From Galerina marginata (lineage: Eukaryota > Basidiomycota > Agaricomycetes > Agaricales > Galerinaceae): DNA of 64,000 nucleotides. The stretch is from the NCBI GenBank assembly GCA_023014335.1, contig JAECYW010000006.1, positions 2,666,001-2,730,000 on the forward strand, in the 5' to 3' direction. The notes beneath the pieces are model-generated. The model did no database searches. It was not told the origin of the DNA and saw only the letters and a list, made by a program, of their open reading frames with translations. Made by a program: the position numbers and the translations under genes. Within the stretch, counting starts at the first letter, position 1; each line of letters starts with the position of its first letter. Positions 47,276 to 58,960 of the stretch are shown one piece after another.

Positions 47276-48600
47276 TTTTGTGAACCTCCAGGCTTGGCTT
47301 TTCCAGGAAATTCCCACAGTTCGAGATTCGTCGATTGCGCCGCGTCGCGTCACTTTCTTCCTTCCAACCACCACCTTTCCTCCCCTCCTACGAGACACGT
47401 CCGCCGTCCGTCCGCCGTCCCACTAGCCTCATTTGACATGGCCGACACGATCCCCAGGACCGTTCCGAGCGCCCCTCCTCTCCAATGAGGGATGTGGGCC
47501 GGAAATGGGGGGAAATGAGGGGAGAATCACCAGGTAAGCCACGAAAACGACCGCCGCCGTCCAACTAACCCACCTCGCAGCACCTTACAGCCCCTCGGCA
47601 CTCCGCGTTGCCTACGTTACGACAACCACACGCAGGTACGTCGAGAAAACGACCCCAGCTGTACAACTTACTGATACCCCCCCATTCCAGCGTCGAGCAG
47701 CTCCTCGGGACCCGCATTCGCCTCCACATCACAGCAAGAAAAAGCGACGAGGGGGAGGGGTAACCAGGTGAGCAACAAAGAAAAACAACTGCCGCTTTCC
47801 ATCTAACCTACACTGCACCACCTTGCAGCGCCTTTCAGCGCCTCTGGACTGTACGGTGCCCCCCCGCTTTATCGTCACGTCACGGCAATTAACCCACCAT
47901 CTGCGACGGCCGGTACCGCTCCCATCAACGAGTAGCCGACCACGTAGGTGGAGGTACGGGGAGGTAATGAGATGGCGCACACCCGATATCGACAAGGAAA
48001 TCAACCGTGTCGGTGTAAGGGCTACACGGCCCCGGTCAGTGCCTCGACCCTCTCACTCGCCATTCGTGACGACGGCCATCGCACACTCAGTACCCCTGCA
48101 TCAGCGGGAACTCACCGCACCCCCCATCAGCGACGATGGCCGTTGTGCTCACATCAACAGGGAACCCACTGCGCAGGGCGCGGGGGTACAAAGAGGCAAA
48201 CGAGAACGCGAGCACAGCACCAGATGACGAGGGAGCCCCACATCGGTGCGAAAACCAACCGCGCCAGTGTAGGGCAATTGCGACACCGCGACGGCATCGC
48301 GATGGCGTTGCGGCAGGCACCACCACCACTGCAACGTCGTCTGCAGTGCCGCTGCGGCTCCGTTACCACCACCACCAGCATGTGCCGAGACCACGAGAGC
48401 AGCCCCTACATCAGCGCAGAACCTGACTGCGCGGGTGTAGGGCCATTGTGACCACACTGCATTATTGTGCAGCCCACCTCACCCTGCCGCACTCCCCACG
48501 TCAGCGTGAAGCCTACCACGTCGGTGTCGCGAATGACGCCAAATGTTGGGACTACGCCGCCGTTGACGTGACCCCACAACTACTGCTCACGCCATCACAC
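47276..48600. repeat. GC-rich region of degenerate repeats
   Basis: Three intron-like units beginning CAGGTNNG with GAAAAACGAC-like cores lie near 47531, 47634 and 47766. Further on, a unit resembling ACATCAGCGNGAANCCNACC, then GCGNCGGTGTAGGGC, recurs near 47980, 48100, 48240, 48410 and 48500. All copies differ at many positions. Overlapping frames on both strands are long but compositional (Arg/Pro/Thr), and no gene is supported. Confidence 0.45.
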
Positions 48601-48662
48601 TTTATTTATATGTTAATATTATTGTATTAGTTTACTGTTTGTAAGTAGAATGATATATGTAC

Positions 48663-48745
48663 ACCCAGCCAAATTTTTGGCGGGTCCAGGACTAAAAATA
48701 GGTCGCGGCTAGATGAGCGTAACGCGGGCCAAAATTTGGCTGGGT
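48663..48745. repeat. Inverted repeat / hairpin, 18-bp arms
   Basis: Left arm ACCCAGCCAAATTTTTGGC (48663-48681) pairs with right arm GCCAAAATTTGGCTGGGT (48728-48745), with one extra T on the left. The loop is 46 nt. It looks like terminal inverted repeats of a tiny non-autonomous element or a strong hairpin, about 155 bp beyond the 3' end of the WD40 gene. Confidence 0.85.
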
Positions 48746-48899
48746 CAGGACGATGAGCCTTTACGCTCCTTTACGTAGAACTCGTAAGTTAGTAACTTTT
48801 TCCTTATTTTTGGAGCGTGCGGAATAACGTGATGAAATTCCGAAAGTGAATGTCTTTGTTCCTTGGCAAAAATTGTACATTGGCTACGAACGAAAGTTA

Positions 48900-50770
48900 T
48901 CAGTCCTGTTTGCCTCGGAAAAGTTCCACATCCTTGATCTGCAACTTGTTATCTTGCTTGGCCAAATGGGGGGGCATTTGAAGGATCTTTCGCAGAATAC
49001 GGTCTTCTAAAGTCTCCATGTCCTTCGCCAGTTTGCTATTGCTACCGGTACTCTGGGTAAGGGCCATGGTTGGTGCAACGGGACTCAAATCCTTGATACC
49101 GTTTTGAAACTTTGAGGGTAACTTTTTGAATTCCTGTAGGAGGTACTGATAAGCCACTTTCCCAGCAGAAGAAAAGTAAATTCTAACAGATTTAAATGCA
49201 GGAAACCAGGCTTTCCACGTGATTGCCAGAGCAAAGTTGAAGACAAGAAGCGTGAACAAAAGGGCCAATTCGCCACGTCGCTCCTCCTCACGTTTTCTTC
49301 GTTGCAAGGCGCGTTTAGTCTTCCGGGTAGTCAGTCAGCCCTCAAAATTCAAGCAAGGTAGCTAGCTGTTGGATCACTCACAGGTTTTTCCCATATACAA
49401 ATGTGGGATTTATTGTCAGAAGAACCACTGGCAATGAGATGACGCTCTTCAAAGCTTTGAGACTAGACAGACAATGTATTTCTCGTCAATCCAGATAAAT
49501 GAAAAATTTAACTTACAGCTATTGCTTGAACAAGAGTTGTCTGACTTCCCTGCATCATAACTTGGTTGAACTGAGGAGCCTTGAGGTTAAAAATATAGAT
49601 TTTTCCGTGGTCGCTGCCCCCGACAACGGACAGCCCATTTTCACAGAACACTACTCCTCTGATATGTTTCCGAGTGGTGGGTACTTCCAAGGAGTAAGTT
49701 GGAATGGAGCGACCCGTAGGGTAGATGTGGAATCCCGTGTTTATGTTGTCAACAACGAGATTCTTCTCCATCTCGTCAAGGTCAACATTGCCACTATCGC
49801 TCTCGATGTCAATTTTGAGCAGATGAAGCAAAAGGAAATGCATACATTGGAGTTTTCATGGTCCTCGAGTGTTTCAAAGCTGCGGTCTGAGAGTCGTAAT
49901 AGAATCTAGTTCTTTAGTCAGTCATCAGCAGTAAATGAAAGCTGAAGATGTTACGTTTCTCCAGATTCGAGGTGAAAGGTTACTAGGTCTTCTCCGCTGT
50001 TTAAAAAGTGAAGAGAACGCGGGATTGCTTGGCTTGGGTTAACAGTCCACAACTCAATCAACGGGGTAGGAGAATTTCCTGGAATTTGCGTCACATCAAA
50101 ATTACCCTCTAAACCCAAATGCCGTACCTTCTTTGTTGAAACGAAACATCTTCACGCTTCCATTGTGGCTGGCGATGGCCAGACGCTGCTGATTAGGGTC
50201 AAACTTGATGGCTTCAATACTGCTGCCTGCTTCAAAGATTTGAGAATCTGAGACCTCAACAAAGTGACTCTGCTTGCTCACTGATCAGTTGTCCAGCTCC
50301 AATAATAAAGAAATAAGAACTCACTCGCTTTCGTCGAAACATGACCAGTCTTCCTCGGCCAGTTCCCAAGCACAGTAAGCCGTTGTGTGTTCCGCTAATC
50401 CAAATTATGCACGTTATTTGCCCCCAACGGCCCCCGGAATCAGTCAGAGTGTCGATACACAAAAGTGTTTTCAGATCCCAGACATGGACGCATTCATCAT
50501 CGCCTGTTCATTGGAGAAATAGACAAGAAGAACAACAAAAGACATACAGACTTACCTCCACTAATGAGAAGCTCAAGTTCTCCAATAAAAGCTAAACAAT
50601 TGATAGGACCCTGATGGCCATCGAGCTTAGCCCTTAGAAAGTAGCCCTAGTAAAAAGTGTTATAAAAGCATCAGGCGCGTCATGGGACGTATGCATACGT
50701 TTCTCAGCTGAATCAAATCCCAGAATCTTTTCAAGGTCATTTGTCAAGCGCGTAGCCGTTAAGTCAAAGC
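48900..50770 (-). CDS. WD40-repeat protein with C-terminal membrane helix
   Basis: About eight exons read in order on the minus strand: GYFLRAKLDGHQGPINCLAF and LELLISGG, DDECVHVWDLKT, WGQITCIIWISGTHNGLLCL, SSIEAIKFDPNQQRLAIASH, LIELWTVNPSQAIPRSLHFL, NINTGFHIYPTGRSIPTYSL, GLSVVGGSDHGKIYIFNLKA and RHLIASGSSDNKSHICIWEK. These are WD40 blades of a large agaricomycete family. The last exon adds a basic stretch, one hydrophobic helix (LALLFTLLVFNFALAITWKA) and a charged tail ending at the stop at 48900. Exons join in phase where checked. The first exon (SAEKR side, ~50770) has no in-frame ATG before a stop, so the 5' end is either truncated or in a missed exon. Role unknown; probably a membrane-anchored scaffold. 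Confidence 0.7.
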
Positions 50771-51204
50771 AGTAGGAGGGGAAACAACAAGTTGAGTCAA
50801 GTTTCTAGCTTGTTGCTATTTATGTAACTGGTGGTCGCATCTTGACCTGTGGTCAGGACCATACTTATAATATTAATTACCAACAGTTGGTACCTTGTTG
50901 TCTGTCGGGGCAGGTTCCCCATTATGTCGGTGAATTGTCCCATTATGTCAACTCTGAGCTGCAGACTGGGTGAGCTTCAAACGTCAGGCTTGGCATGTAT
51001 GGTATGGGCGTGTCTCGCAGCTGCAGCTCACCTGACTGTTCCACGGCACCTGCAGTCAAGTGAGTCAACAGCGCTAGCTGTAGTGCTCGGGCCTGTTCTC
51101 CTTTGGTGCAGAACCAAGTACGTAGGCCCTTCGGCGCTGGCTAGCCAGTCATCCTGGTGAAGGCGCTACAGCGAGTGAGCGCTCACGGACCTTTTTTGTG
51201 CTCG
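50771..51204. other. Divergent spacer between WD40 gene and the next gene
   Basis: About 430 bp between two divergently oriented genes. It contains GGTGAGCTTCAAACGTC-type sequence and no gene, and should contain both 5' ends. Confidence 0.4.
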
Positions 51205-51226
51205 ATTTCCTTGCCATTTCAGACTC

Positions 51227-53729
51227 AGACTCGGACCTTGCCACTCGTCAAAAGAAAAGTGCTCAAGTTGAGTATACAAAATGCCGTTTTTTTCATATCT
51301 AGAACTAATTGCAACTGACCAGACTCATCGCGATGTGTCGTACCCGTCAAGCTGTCCACTCTGACTGTTGAACTGGACGACGGAAAGTCCAAATCCCAGG
51401 ATGACATCACATGGGCTGGGCAGTTCATTAAATTGGCTCAGGCGCAAAAACCGACGCCACACTCCAAATTACCAATTATTTCCGAAGGCTTAGATTTTGT
51501 TCTCTCAAAAACTGGTTGTGCGCCTAGTGACAGCTACTCCAGTACTGCAGTTCACCCGTCCACTCCAGGGCATTTGACATCTGTCGGCGACGTTCTGGCC
51601 AAGTTAACAGGCACCAGTCAAGTCACTTTACGGCTTAGACACACACGTACAGAAATGAAAACTTTAAATAGCCGCTACCCGGACGCTTCACTGTCCAGAT
51701 TGTTACTCTGCTTCATCGATCGTCAAATTATGTGCTTGCAATACTTTGTTCTACGCCTTCAACGATTATTCGCATGGCTGAACTTCGAAGTGTTAAGTTC
51801 ACCAACCTCCCCCCGTCCCACCATTTCCCTCTCCGATTCTAATCAAACAGTTCTGGGAGGAAGCATCCTACAACCGTTCCTTGAAGCTGTTCTCACTCTC
51901 CCAGCAGACCAAACACTGGACCCATTCTTACAACTTGCTATCGACAACGAAGAAAACCTTAGAAGAATTTTCGCCACAGATCGTGGACATCCTGAGCTTG
52001 CAAACCCATTCATCGGCCTGCTAGACGTTTTTGCCCAGATTCCAGGTGTCTGGAAGGTAATCGGACGGCCATTGGGAGAATTTCACGACGAACACTTCAT
52101 TATGCCATTGCCATCCCATCTTCGGAAAAGGCAAGGAAGCCTCTCCATTGTGCCGACTGTAGACGAATTCAAGCATAATTGGCGTTTATTTACCCATGGC
52201 ATACTCGACAATATATGTTGGCATAACGTTGTTGCTGCTGGCGGCTCTGTCTTAGCTTGCCTGGAACCTTTTGAAGGCAATGCCACGCTACAACAAAAAA
52301 ACAGGCGATACCAGTCAACCTTTGCAGCTTCTGACATCGATCTCTTTTTATATGGACTAAATGCAACTCAGGTAAATTTTTTTTGATTATATTTTCTACT
52401 GGGGATGGCGCACTGATGCCGTTACTTTTAGGCAAAAGCCAAGATGGTCGAACTTTATGAAATTATTGATGCCACTGTGCCTTGGAAAGTTATTTGTGTC
52501 CGTAAAGCAAATGTTGTTTCTATCCACAGTATGTCATTGTTTAATACTATATTTTCGCTTCTCTCACTATCAGCAGCGCTCTTTCCAGCCAGACCAATAC
52601 AAATTATTCTGAGGCTATACCTCTCTCCAGCAGAAATACTAGCAGGTTTTGATGTTGATTCAGCCTGTTTTGCCTTCGATGGTAAGGTTTTTATTCCTTT
52701 TTTTGAAAAAAGAAAATGTATCACTGGTTCATTATGTTACAAAGGTCATTGTGTGTGGTCCAATCCAAGGGGTCTGGCTTCTTGCATTCGACAGGCCAAT
52801 ACTGTGGATCTATCAAGAAGGTCTCCCTCGTATGAAGTGCGCCTGGCAAAATATGCAGAACGTGGCTATGAAGTCTATCTACCTTCTCTTTTACGCCAAA
52901 GAATCGACCCTTTGGTACGTTGAACAGTTTTCGGTCATATTTCAAACTTGACATGTGATTGTAAGATTTTTCATTGTCCGTCGCCTAAGCGCCCAAATGG
53001 TCTTGCTCGCTTATTAGTTCTGGAACGGTTGTATTTCAAGGATGCAATACTGGGAAACTGCCTACATTATCCTTGGAAGCTTGTCCTTGCTCTAGGCGCT
53101 GTTTCTGCTGGTCCAGGACGCCAACTGAATATTGATTTTCAATCCAGCGACTATGACATTGCCTGGGTTATCCCATATGGTCCCAGCTGGACTGCTCAAA
53201 AAATTGCAAAGTCGGTTGCATCACTTGTAATTATTGCTTCTCTATTATCCGTGTCCCCAATTCAGTTAATGCTTTTCACAGAACAACCGCTTGAATGGTA
53301 TGTCTATCTCTAACAAGACAAGAATATTGTCATAGGGTATCTTTAGGACCATGGCCTTTGGCTCAAGCAGGCCGGCGGCTCCACCGTCATCCTCTTTACG
53401 CTGGCTCTATGCTTGATTGCTTGGGAGACTTTTGTTCAGTAAGCTGATACATACCGTCTCAGTACACGTTGTCTTCTTACCTTGTGGAAGGGGTGCCCAT
53501 CCCCTTATGGTGACGATGAAATACAGCTTATAGCCTCTGAAGAGGGCAAGTATATTCGTGGACCGCTCCGGTAAGGCTCAGTCAGCTCCTCTAAATTCGG
53601 GCTTGTCTCACCAAAAGTAGATTTTTAGAGACAAATCCCGGACAACAGCTGCTTACGGGCAGCTTCCGGCCACTCGACATGAAAGGCTGGGAAGACGATG
53701 CCTATGGTCTGGACAGGGCTTTGGACTGA
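51227..53729 (+). CDS. Agaricomycete protein with DxD nucleotidyltransferase-like motif
   Basis: Exons join in order: LPLVKRKVLKL (51227-51270), then a long exon from ~51323 (LSTLTVELDDGKSKSQDDIT, LPIISEGLDFVLSKTGCAPS, ASDIDLFLYGLNATQ at ~52328-52372), AKMVELYEIIDATVPWKVIC, RPIQIILRLYLSPAEILAGF, GHCVWSNPRGLASCIRQANT with RRSPSYEVRLAKYAERGYEV, NGLARLLVLERLYFKD, YGDDEIQLIASEEGKYIRGP, and a last exon LDMKGWEDDAYGLDRALD ending at TGA 53727-53729. The S-D-I-D-L motif followed by a basic/hydrophobic strand resembles the catalytic DxD of nucleotidyltransferase folds. I recall the family from agaricomycetes, some members with ankyrin repeats, but not its function. 5' exon and start codon are not settled; no frame break found in the checked joins. 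Confidence 0.6.
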
Positions 53730-54144
53730 GTTTCCAACTAATAATCTGAAGTGAATGATAATATCATAAATACTTAAAATTACATGGTTTGTAGACTGCT
53801 GCTTCTCACGGCAAAACCCATCCTCAGTCAGGTCTGAAGTTTTGCTCTACGTACTGTACATACTGTGCACCGTTATATTTATGAATCTTAAACTTTTTTA
53901 CCAGTTAAATGTGAAGACTACAATACTGGTACAGTCTATGGCGTACTTAACGGGCCAGGAGGATGCGAGGCGGAGGCGGGATGCATTAACACGTTGATGT
54001 TGTGGAAGTGGCAGTAATGGTGGCATGGCGTAGTGGAGGCGCTGGTGACGGGGTCCTTCATCCGCATCGATGTTTTGTGAGGTGGCGCATACAGTCACTG
54101 TGGTCAATGAGGTGGAAGGCGTCGCACGTATAATTCCGAGTCAC
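53730..54144. other. Spacer next to truncated hAT element
   Basis: No gene. A G-rich minus-strand frame at 53898-54107 is uninformative. The hAT reading frame ends abruptly around 54145, so the border here is probably a deletion or insertion junction. Confidence 0.4.
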
Positions 54145-56840
54145 CAGAACGTCTCCCTATGACGTCGAGGGCGATCTTGTACAAAATCGGATATTCATGT
54201 TTCTTGCTCTGATAGACAAGATAAGTAGACTAAGCAAGCAAAAAGCAGAAAGAATGGAACAAATTCGTGAATACTCGCATGCCAAAACCTTACGAGATCA
54301 AACTCTTCAATTTCTTGATCATTGTTGATCATTCCTGAGGAGGTCCATCGCCGTAACTCCTCACGGACAGCCGAAAGGTTCAAAGCCTCTTGCTCAGCTT
54401 TCGATGGAGGTGCCGGGATAGAGCCCGAGGACGCCGGCGTAGAGTTTTGCCCATCTGCGCGGTCGCGGTTGAGGTTGTCAGATGATAATGACCTTGCGAG
54501 AGCATTCAACTGCGCTAGCCCAGCTGCTTGCGTACGCGCCACATGAGAAGGGACCTTCACAATGCAACGGCCAGCTGAAGTAGGGATAGTCAATTTTGCG
54601 GCCTGAATGCCTCGCTGATGTTGGAGCATCTAGAAATCATGTAAGTTGCGACGGTTAATCAACTTCAAAACAGGTCAAGGAGGACATACACATCGCAAGC
54701 GCATAAACGTCGTTCGACCACGAATTCTTGGGGTATTCCCTCAGTATATCAATGATGCCGAAATTGCATACGAAATATGTGGGACATGTCGCTTGAAATC
54801 TTCAAGAATTCCAATAAGCCTTTCATAAACGAGAATGACAACGGAAAGCGTTGGTGTTTGCTCTGCGGAAACAATTTTCTGGGCTGTATAGAACACATTG
54901 AGAAACATGCGAATATCTTGCCGAACCTTGAGTTGAGTTTCATCCAGACCCGTAGCGTCTCCGAGCTCAGGGCACTCAAGAAGACGTTTGACAGCCTGAA
55001 TCAGAATTGAAACGACGACTGAATATCAACAAAATAATGAAAACTTACTAAATACATCTCAAGCATTATGAGAAAAGTAGAGGACCAACTTGTGTCCACA
55101 TCTCTGAGCAGTGTCAAGACGCGAAGGTCAAAAGTGCCATTCGCATTACCTTCCTCGATAATCTTTTCTAATATTTCCCGGCTGAAACAACATCACCCGT
55201 AAGGGCTGCACGGTAGCCATAAGGAATATTGTACGGAATGGCCTAAGCGTAGCCGATTACGATGAGAAGCATGGCTTTTCGAATTCGGTTTCCGTCTTTA
55301 TCAAACTCGATTCCCTTTTCAGCGAGGCGTTCAGAGAGAGATTCCATCATAGTGTTGTTGTTTGAGGCATTATCAAGAGTGATCGTGCCAATCTAGAGTC
55401 GTAATGATCAGGCTCCGTAAAAAAGAATAGGGCAAACAAAAGTTACCCTGTCGAGAACTCCCAGTTCCTCGAGTACACGGAAGAAAACTTCGGCAAGGTG
55501 TTCTCCAGTATGGGAACCGTGTATGCACCGGAAACCAACCAATCGGTTCCGTAGTTCTAGATGTCCATTAAGTGCCATGATCATGTAGTGCCTGGTGATA
55601 GCGAAATATGATTCTAAATTGTTGCGAGACCAGACGTCGCCTATATACGATGTACGCCCTAACGAGTTCTAGATGACGAAATCAGTATACAAGTTTGCTA
55701 AAAACCTTGAAAGCTAGGCCATTGTACCTGAATCTCCCTAACCATCGCCTTGTACTCTCGTTGGAACGCTTCTACAATGAGTTCAGTAATGCGGGTGCGG
55801 TGTGGGATACCGCGGTCGGTAAGGTTTTGACTGATATAAAGGAAGAGGTCTCGAAGCTCTGGATAGTCAACAACATTCAGGGACTACAGATCATGATTGT
55901 TTAGTAACTCTGCCTATTTTCAAACAAGAACCAACATATCTCAGATGATCGTGGACAACAATCCACTTTATCAACCTCTCATACAACCCATCCAACGTGA
56001 ATGGTTCCCGAGCAGATTGACTGCGAAGAGTGGATGGGCGCGCTCCATCGACGAGTTGTTTCCAACCTTTGAGCTTCTTGGAAATCACCAACTCTTGAGA
56101 CACGTCCCAAAGCTTCTCCTGTAAATGCATTCGAATGCTTTTCGTCTCACCTTCGCAGCACTTCCACACGGTCCAAGCCTTTCCACTAAATTTACAATCA
56201 GAAGCTGGTTTGCATTACGAGAGAAAGACAAATAAAACTTACGAACAGAGACGACAAGCAACAAACTCAGCATCCTTCGGCCTCTCAGAAAGCAGCTCTG
56301 AATCCGGGGGCGAAGGTGGGCCAAGTGAAGTCGGTTTGTCTTTTGAAAGCGGTCGTTTAACAAAAAAACAGACATCCGTTGCCTTCGTTCTGTTTTTCTT
56401 CTCTTGAGGAAGAATTGAGCCAAGCCCGACACCAGAAACACCAGGGTGTTGAATATCTGCGACGTCCGTTGGAGGGGTGAAAGGGCCGATACCTGCAATA
56501 TTATTTGGAACGGCTGGCTGGCGTTGGCTCTGACGTGGTAAAACATGGCTGGTGGGTGGGGGCGGCATAGTTGGAGCACCAGAAAGGGCTTCTCGTGAGG
56601 GTCGGGAGGGTACACACCCTGTAGCTGCTGGCCCCGCATTCTCAGTATTTGACCTTTGTGTACGTTTTGAGGCCCTGCCAGAGTCGTCGGAGGCCGTCCG
56701 TTTTCGCGATGACCCATCAGGAATTGATACTGGAGCGAGGGTAATATTTTGCTGGGATGGCCCGAGGGGTGGTGGATGACTGAGAGGTGGTGCACTTGGT
56801 TACGTCGCGAATGTGTTACGGAATTGAAATTGCGAGCCAT
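54145..56840 (-). mobile_element. hAT-superfamily transposase, C-terminally truncated
   Basis: The N-terminal region is Ser/Pro-rich (RKRTASDDSGRASKRTQRSN), then a BED-like finger (VACRLCS, intron, GKAWTVWKCCEGETKSIRMH). The core follows: EPFTLDGLYERLIKWIVVHD, RDLFLYISQNLTDRGIPHRT, LGRTSYIGDVWSRNNLESYF, LGTITLDNASNNNTMMESL-type motif (at ~55390-55340), RVLTLLRDVDTSWSSTFLML and VSAEQTPTLSVVI.VYERLI. The C-terminal dimerisation region starts EEFDL, has an intron, then KKHEYPILYKIALDVI, and stops matching at about 54150. The Ser/Pro-rich SVPxERxFS part is lost. The rest reads through many short introns without stops that I saw. Cut-and-paste DNA transposase; inactive by truncation. Confidence 0.8.
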
Positions 56841-57877
56841 ACCGCGCCAGCAACAAACGTGACTATATTGAGCAAATGGCCGTGTGGCTTCAGCGTCAAG
56901 AACCTGTGTGGATGAAGGATGCATGCAAGCGGATGGGCAAATTTGCCGAATTGCGATGGAAGGTCGAAGATAACGCGGACCTGAGCTGGACGAAGACCTA
57001 ATTAATCTTTAGCATATGTGGTCAATGAGAGAAAAAAATCACCAAGGCACCTGCAAACCTGACACTGGCTCGATATTCCTCGTAGTCCTCAATGACCAGA
57101 GCTACCCTCGTCTGGAAACGGCTGGTGTGGTTCGAATACGGTTGGTTCTTGACTGGTTGCTGACTCGGAGATAAAGATTTGGCGGCAGTGAGTTTTACTT
57201 GATGATAGGTGTTGAAGCGGTCGAGTGTGTTTGGCGAGATCAGAGACAAAGAAAAAGCCTCCCAAAGATATACATAAAGCGCAAGAACAAAATCCACTGC
57301 ACCAACTGTGAAGAGAGCTGCTCGATGGTTTTGGTTTCGAGGAGATTTGGTGACTTGACAAGACAGGGATGTGGCTGTGTCTTGGGTGATAAGTCCGGCG
57401 CGGCTTACGGCACCCATCATTAGCCTCAACTTCGTCGTCGATTCCCCACTCCGCTTGGCCGACCTGATTCCCTCACTGGCATGCATGCAGGCACAGGATG
57501 CAGCTCGCCAAACGAGGGGTGCAGGTACAGCCCATTTGAACTCGGGAACATACTTCCTTCCCTCCACCTCTCCTGCGCTGCGTTGATGACCCTCCCTCTT
57601 CACCTCTGTGTCTCATCGCCTTTTACATAATGCCTCTACAACTTCCTTCCACATCCCGCATCCAACGTTTCAACAGCTGTTACGATACGAAGTGAACGGC
57701 GACGTAAACGGCGACGACTGGAATAATCAGGACCTCTGATCGTATCCACCGGGGCACCGGGTGACTCAACCGGAGGGATGGTGGTGATGACGACTGGATA
57801 GTGGAGGCCGCTGTCCATGTCGCCTGGCTGTGGTATAAGCTACAGTGAGTATTAAAGAAAACATCACATACTTTAAC
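56841..57877. other. Unassigned 1-kb stretch
   Basis: A 193-codon frame at 57022-57603 (-) begins MKREGHQRSAGEVEGRKYVP and has one hydrophobic stretch (FVLALYVYLWEAFSLSLI). It has no recognisable family, and I do not call it a gene. Confidence 0.35.
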
Positions 57878-58960
57878 ATGTCTACTCAGCCAAGCTCGTC
57901 CCCGGAACCTGTTCCAAGCAGCACCGTCTTCAAGCTAAGCAGCAAGAACTTGACGAGATCTCAGGTGTCAAGGCCAAAAAATCACTGTATGTTATGTATT
58001 TCGTTTTGTTATGTTTTAGTTCTCCAGTGACTGATTTTGTAGGAATGCTGTCACTATTGGGCGTGGTATCCGTCGACCCATCACCCCTTTGAGTAGATTG
58101 ACGATCTCATTGACCAAGCAGATCGCCGGTTTTAGGCAGAAGTCGAAGGAGAGGACACCGCGTTTGAGTGTGATGAGGATCGGCAAGTGTAAGTTTACTT
58201 TCTGAATGCCTGCGTGGTTGAGATTCATTGACGTTTCATGGCATGGATAGGAAGTTTGCCTCGTACAAGGCTGTGGACTTCATCACCTCACTGGTTGCTT
58301 GCTATCATCGATTGAACATTGCTAGGATGATGAGCGGTAAGCTTCACTCTGACCTTTGAAATACTTATTACTGAACATGTATTAGTGTCCGAGCTGACAT
58401 TCGCGGAGGCGTACTCAACGTAAGTGAGGACTATTTCCTTGCTTGACAAAGAGATCCGGGGAAGAATTCTCTCCTTGTAAAGGTACTATTTTGTCAGCAG
58501 TATTACGGGGTTATTGAACAATTTTTGTCAGACCTACTCTGCCGTTTTTACCTCCCCACATCTGAGGCATTTGAAAAGGAGAATGAAGACGGCCCTGCAC
58601 ATAGGGTTTAAAGACAAGTTCGCAAGAAACTCTGTAATTTGCTTAGTCTGATTTGTTTCAGCTTGTCTCAGACCTCACGGACATTTCGCAATGGGTTCCA
58701 TGCTTTCTACAACTTTGCCATTGACCTCTTCGAGGACGCTGACAGTCCTCTTGCCCAGAAGCGGCCTGCTAAAATGGTGGAATAAGTAAGCCCTAATTTG
58801 CTCCGTGACTACACCTACTAAGCCTCTCTTCTTTGCAGACAAATCTTTCCTCACCATGTTATCGCTAAGTCCAATGAGTTCCGGAATTCGAGATTCCGAC
58901 CTACCACGCCACGCCCGGACAGTCCACGCCAGCGGCGGCCCTCGGCAGAGGCCGACAAAG
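57878..58960 (+). pseudogene. Decayed multi-exon gene of unknown family
   Basis: Exon-like pieces follow in order: MSTQPSSSPEPVPSSTVFKL, GRGIRRPITPLSRLTISLTK, KFASYKAVDFITSLVACYHR, VSELTFAEAYST, YYFVSSITGLLNNFCQTYSA with HLKRRMKTALHIGFKDKFAR, FRNGFHAFYNFAIDLFEDAD and finally FRNSRFRPTTPRPDSPRQRR. Most joins have GT..AG introns in phase, but the joins before KFASYK and after AKMVE create stops. The gene is therefore damaged or alternatively ends at 58786. No domain recognised. The last segment is the module shared with 45326-45409. Confidence 0.4.
58876..58958 (+). repeat. 83-bp exon-like module, second copy
   Basis: Second copy of the module at 45326-45409, one base shorter and with few substitutions. 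Its frame (FRNSRFRPTTPRPDSPRQR) stays open through the module. Confidence 0.8.

Noticed and set aside
54777..55010. 77-codon plus-strand ORF with Cys and His residues
   Set aside because: It lies antisense to the hAT exon reading CPELGDATGLDETQ and FLNVFYTAQKIVSAEQ, so it is a shadow frame.
57022..57603. 193-codon minus-strand ORF
   Set aside because: No recognisable domain and no exon support; too weak to call a gene.
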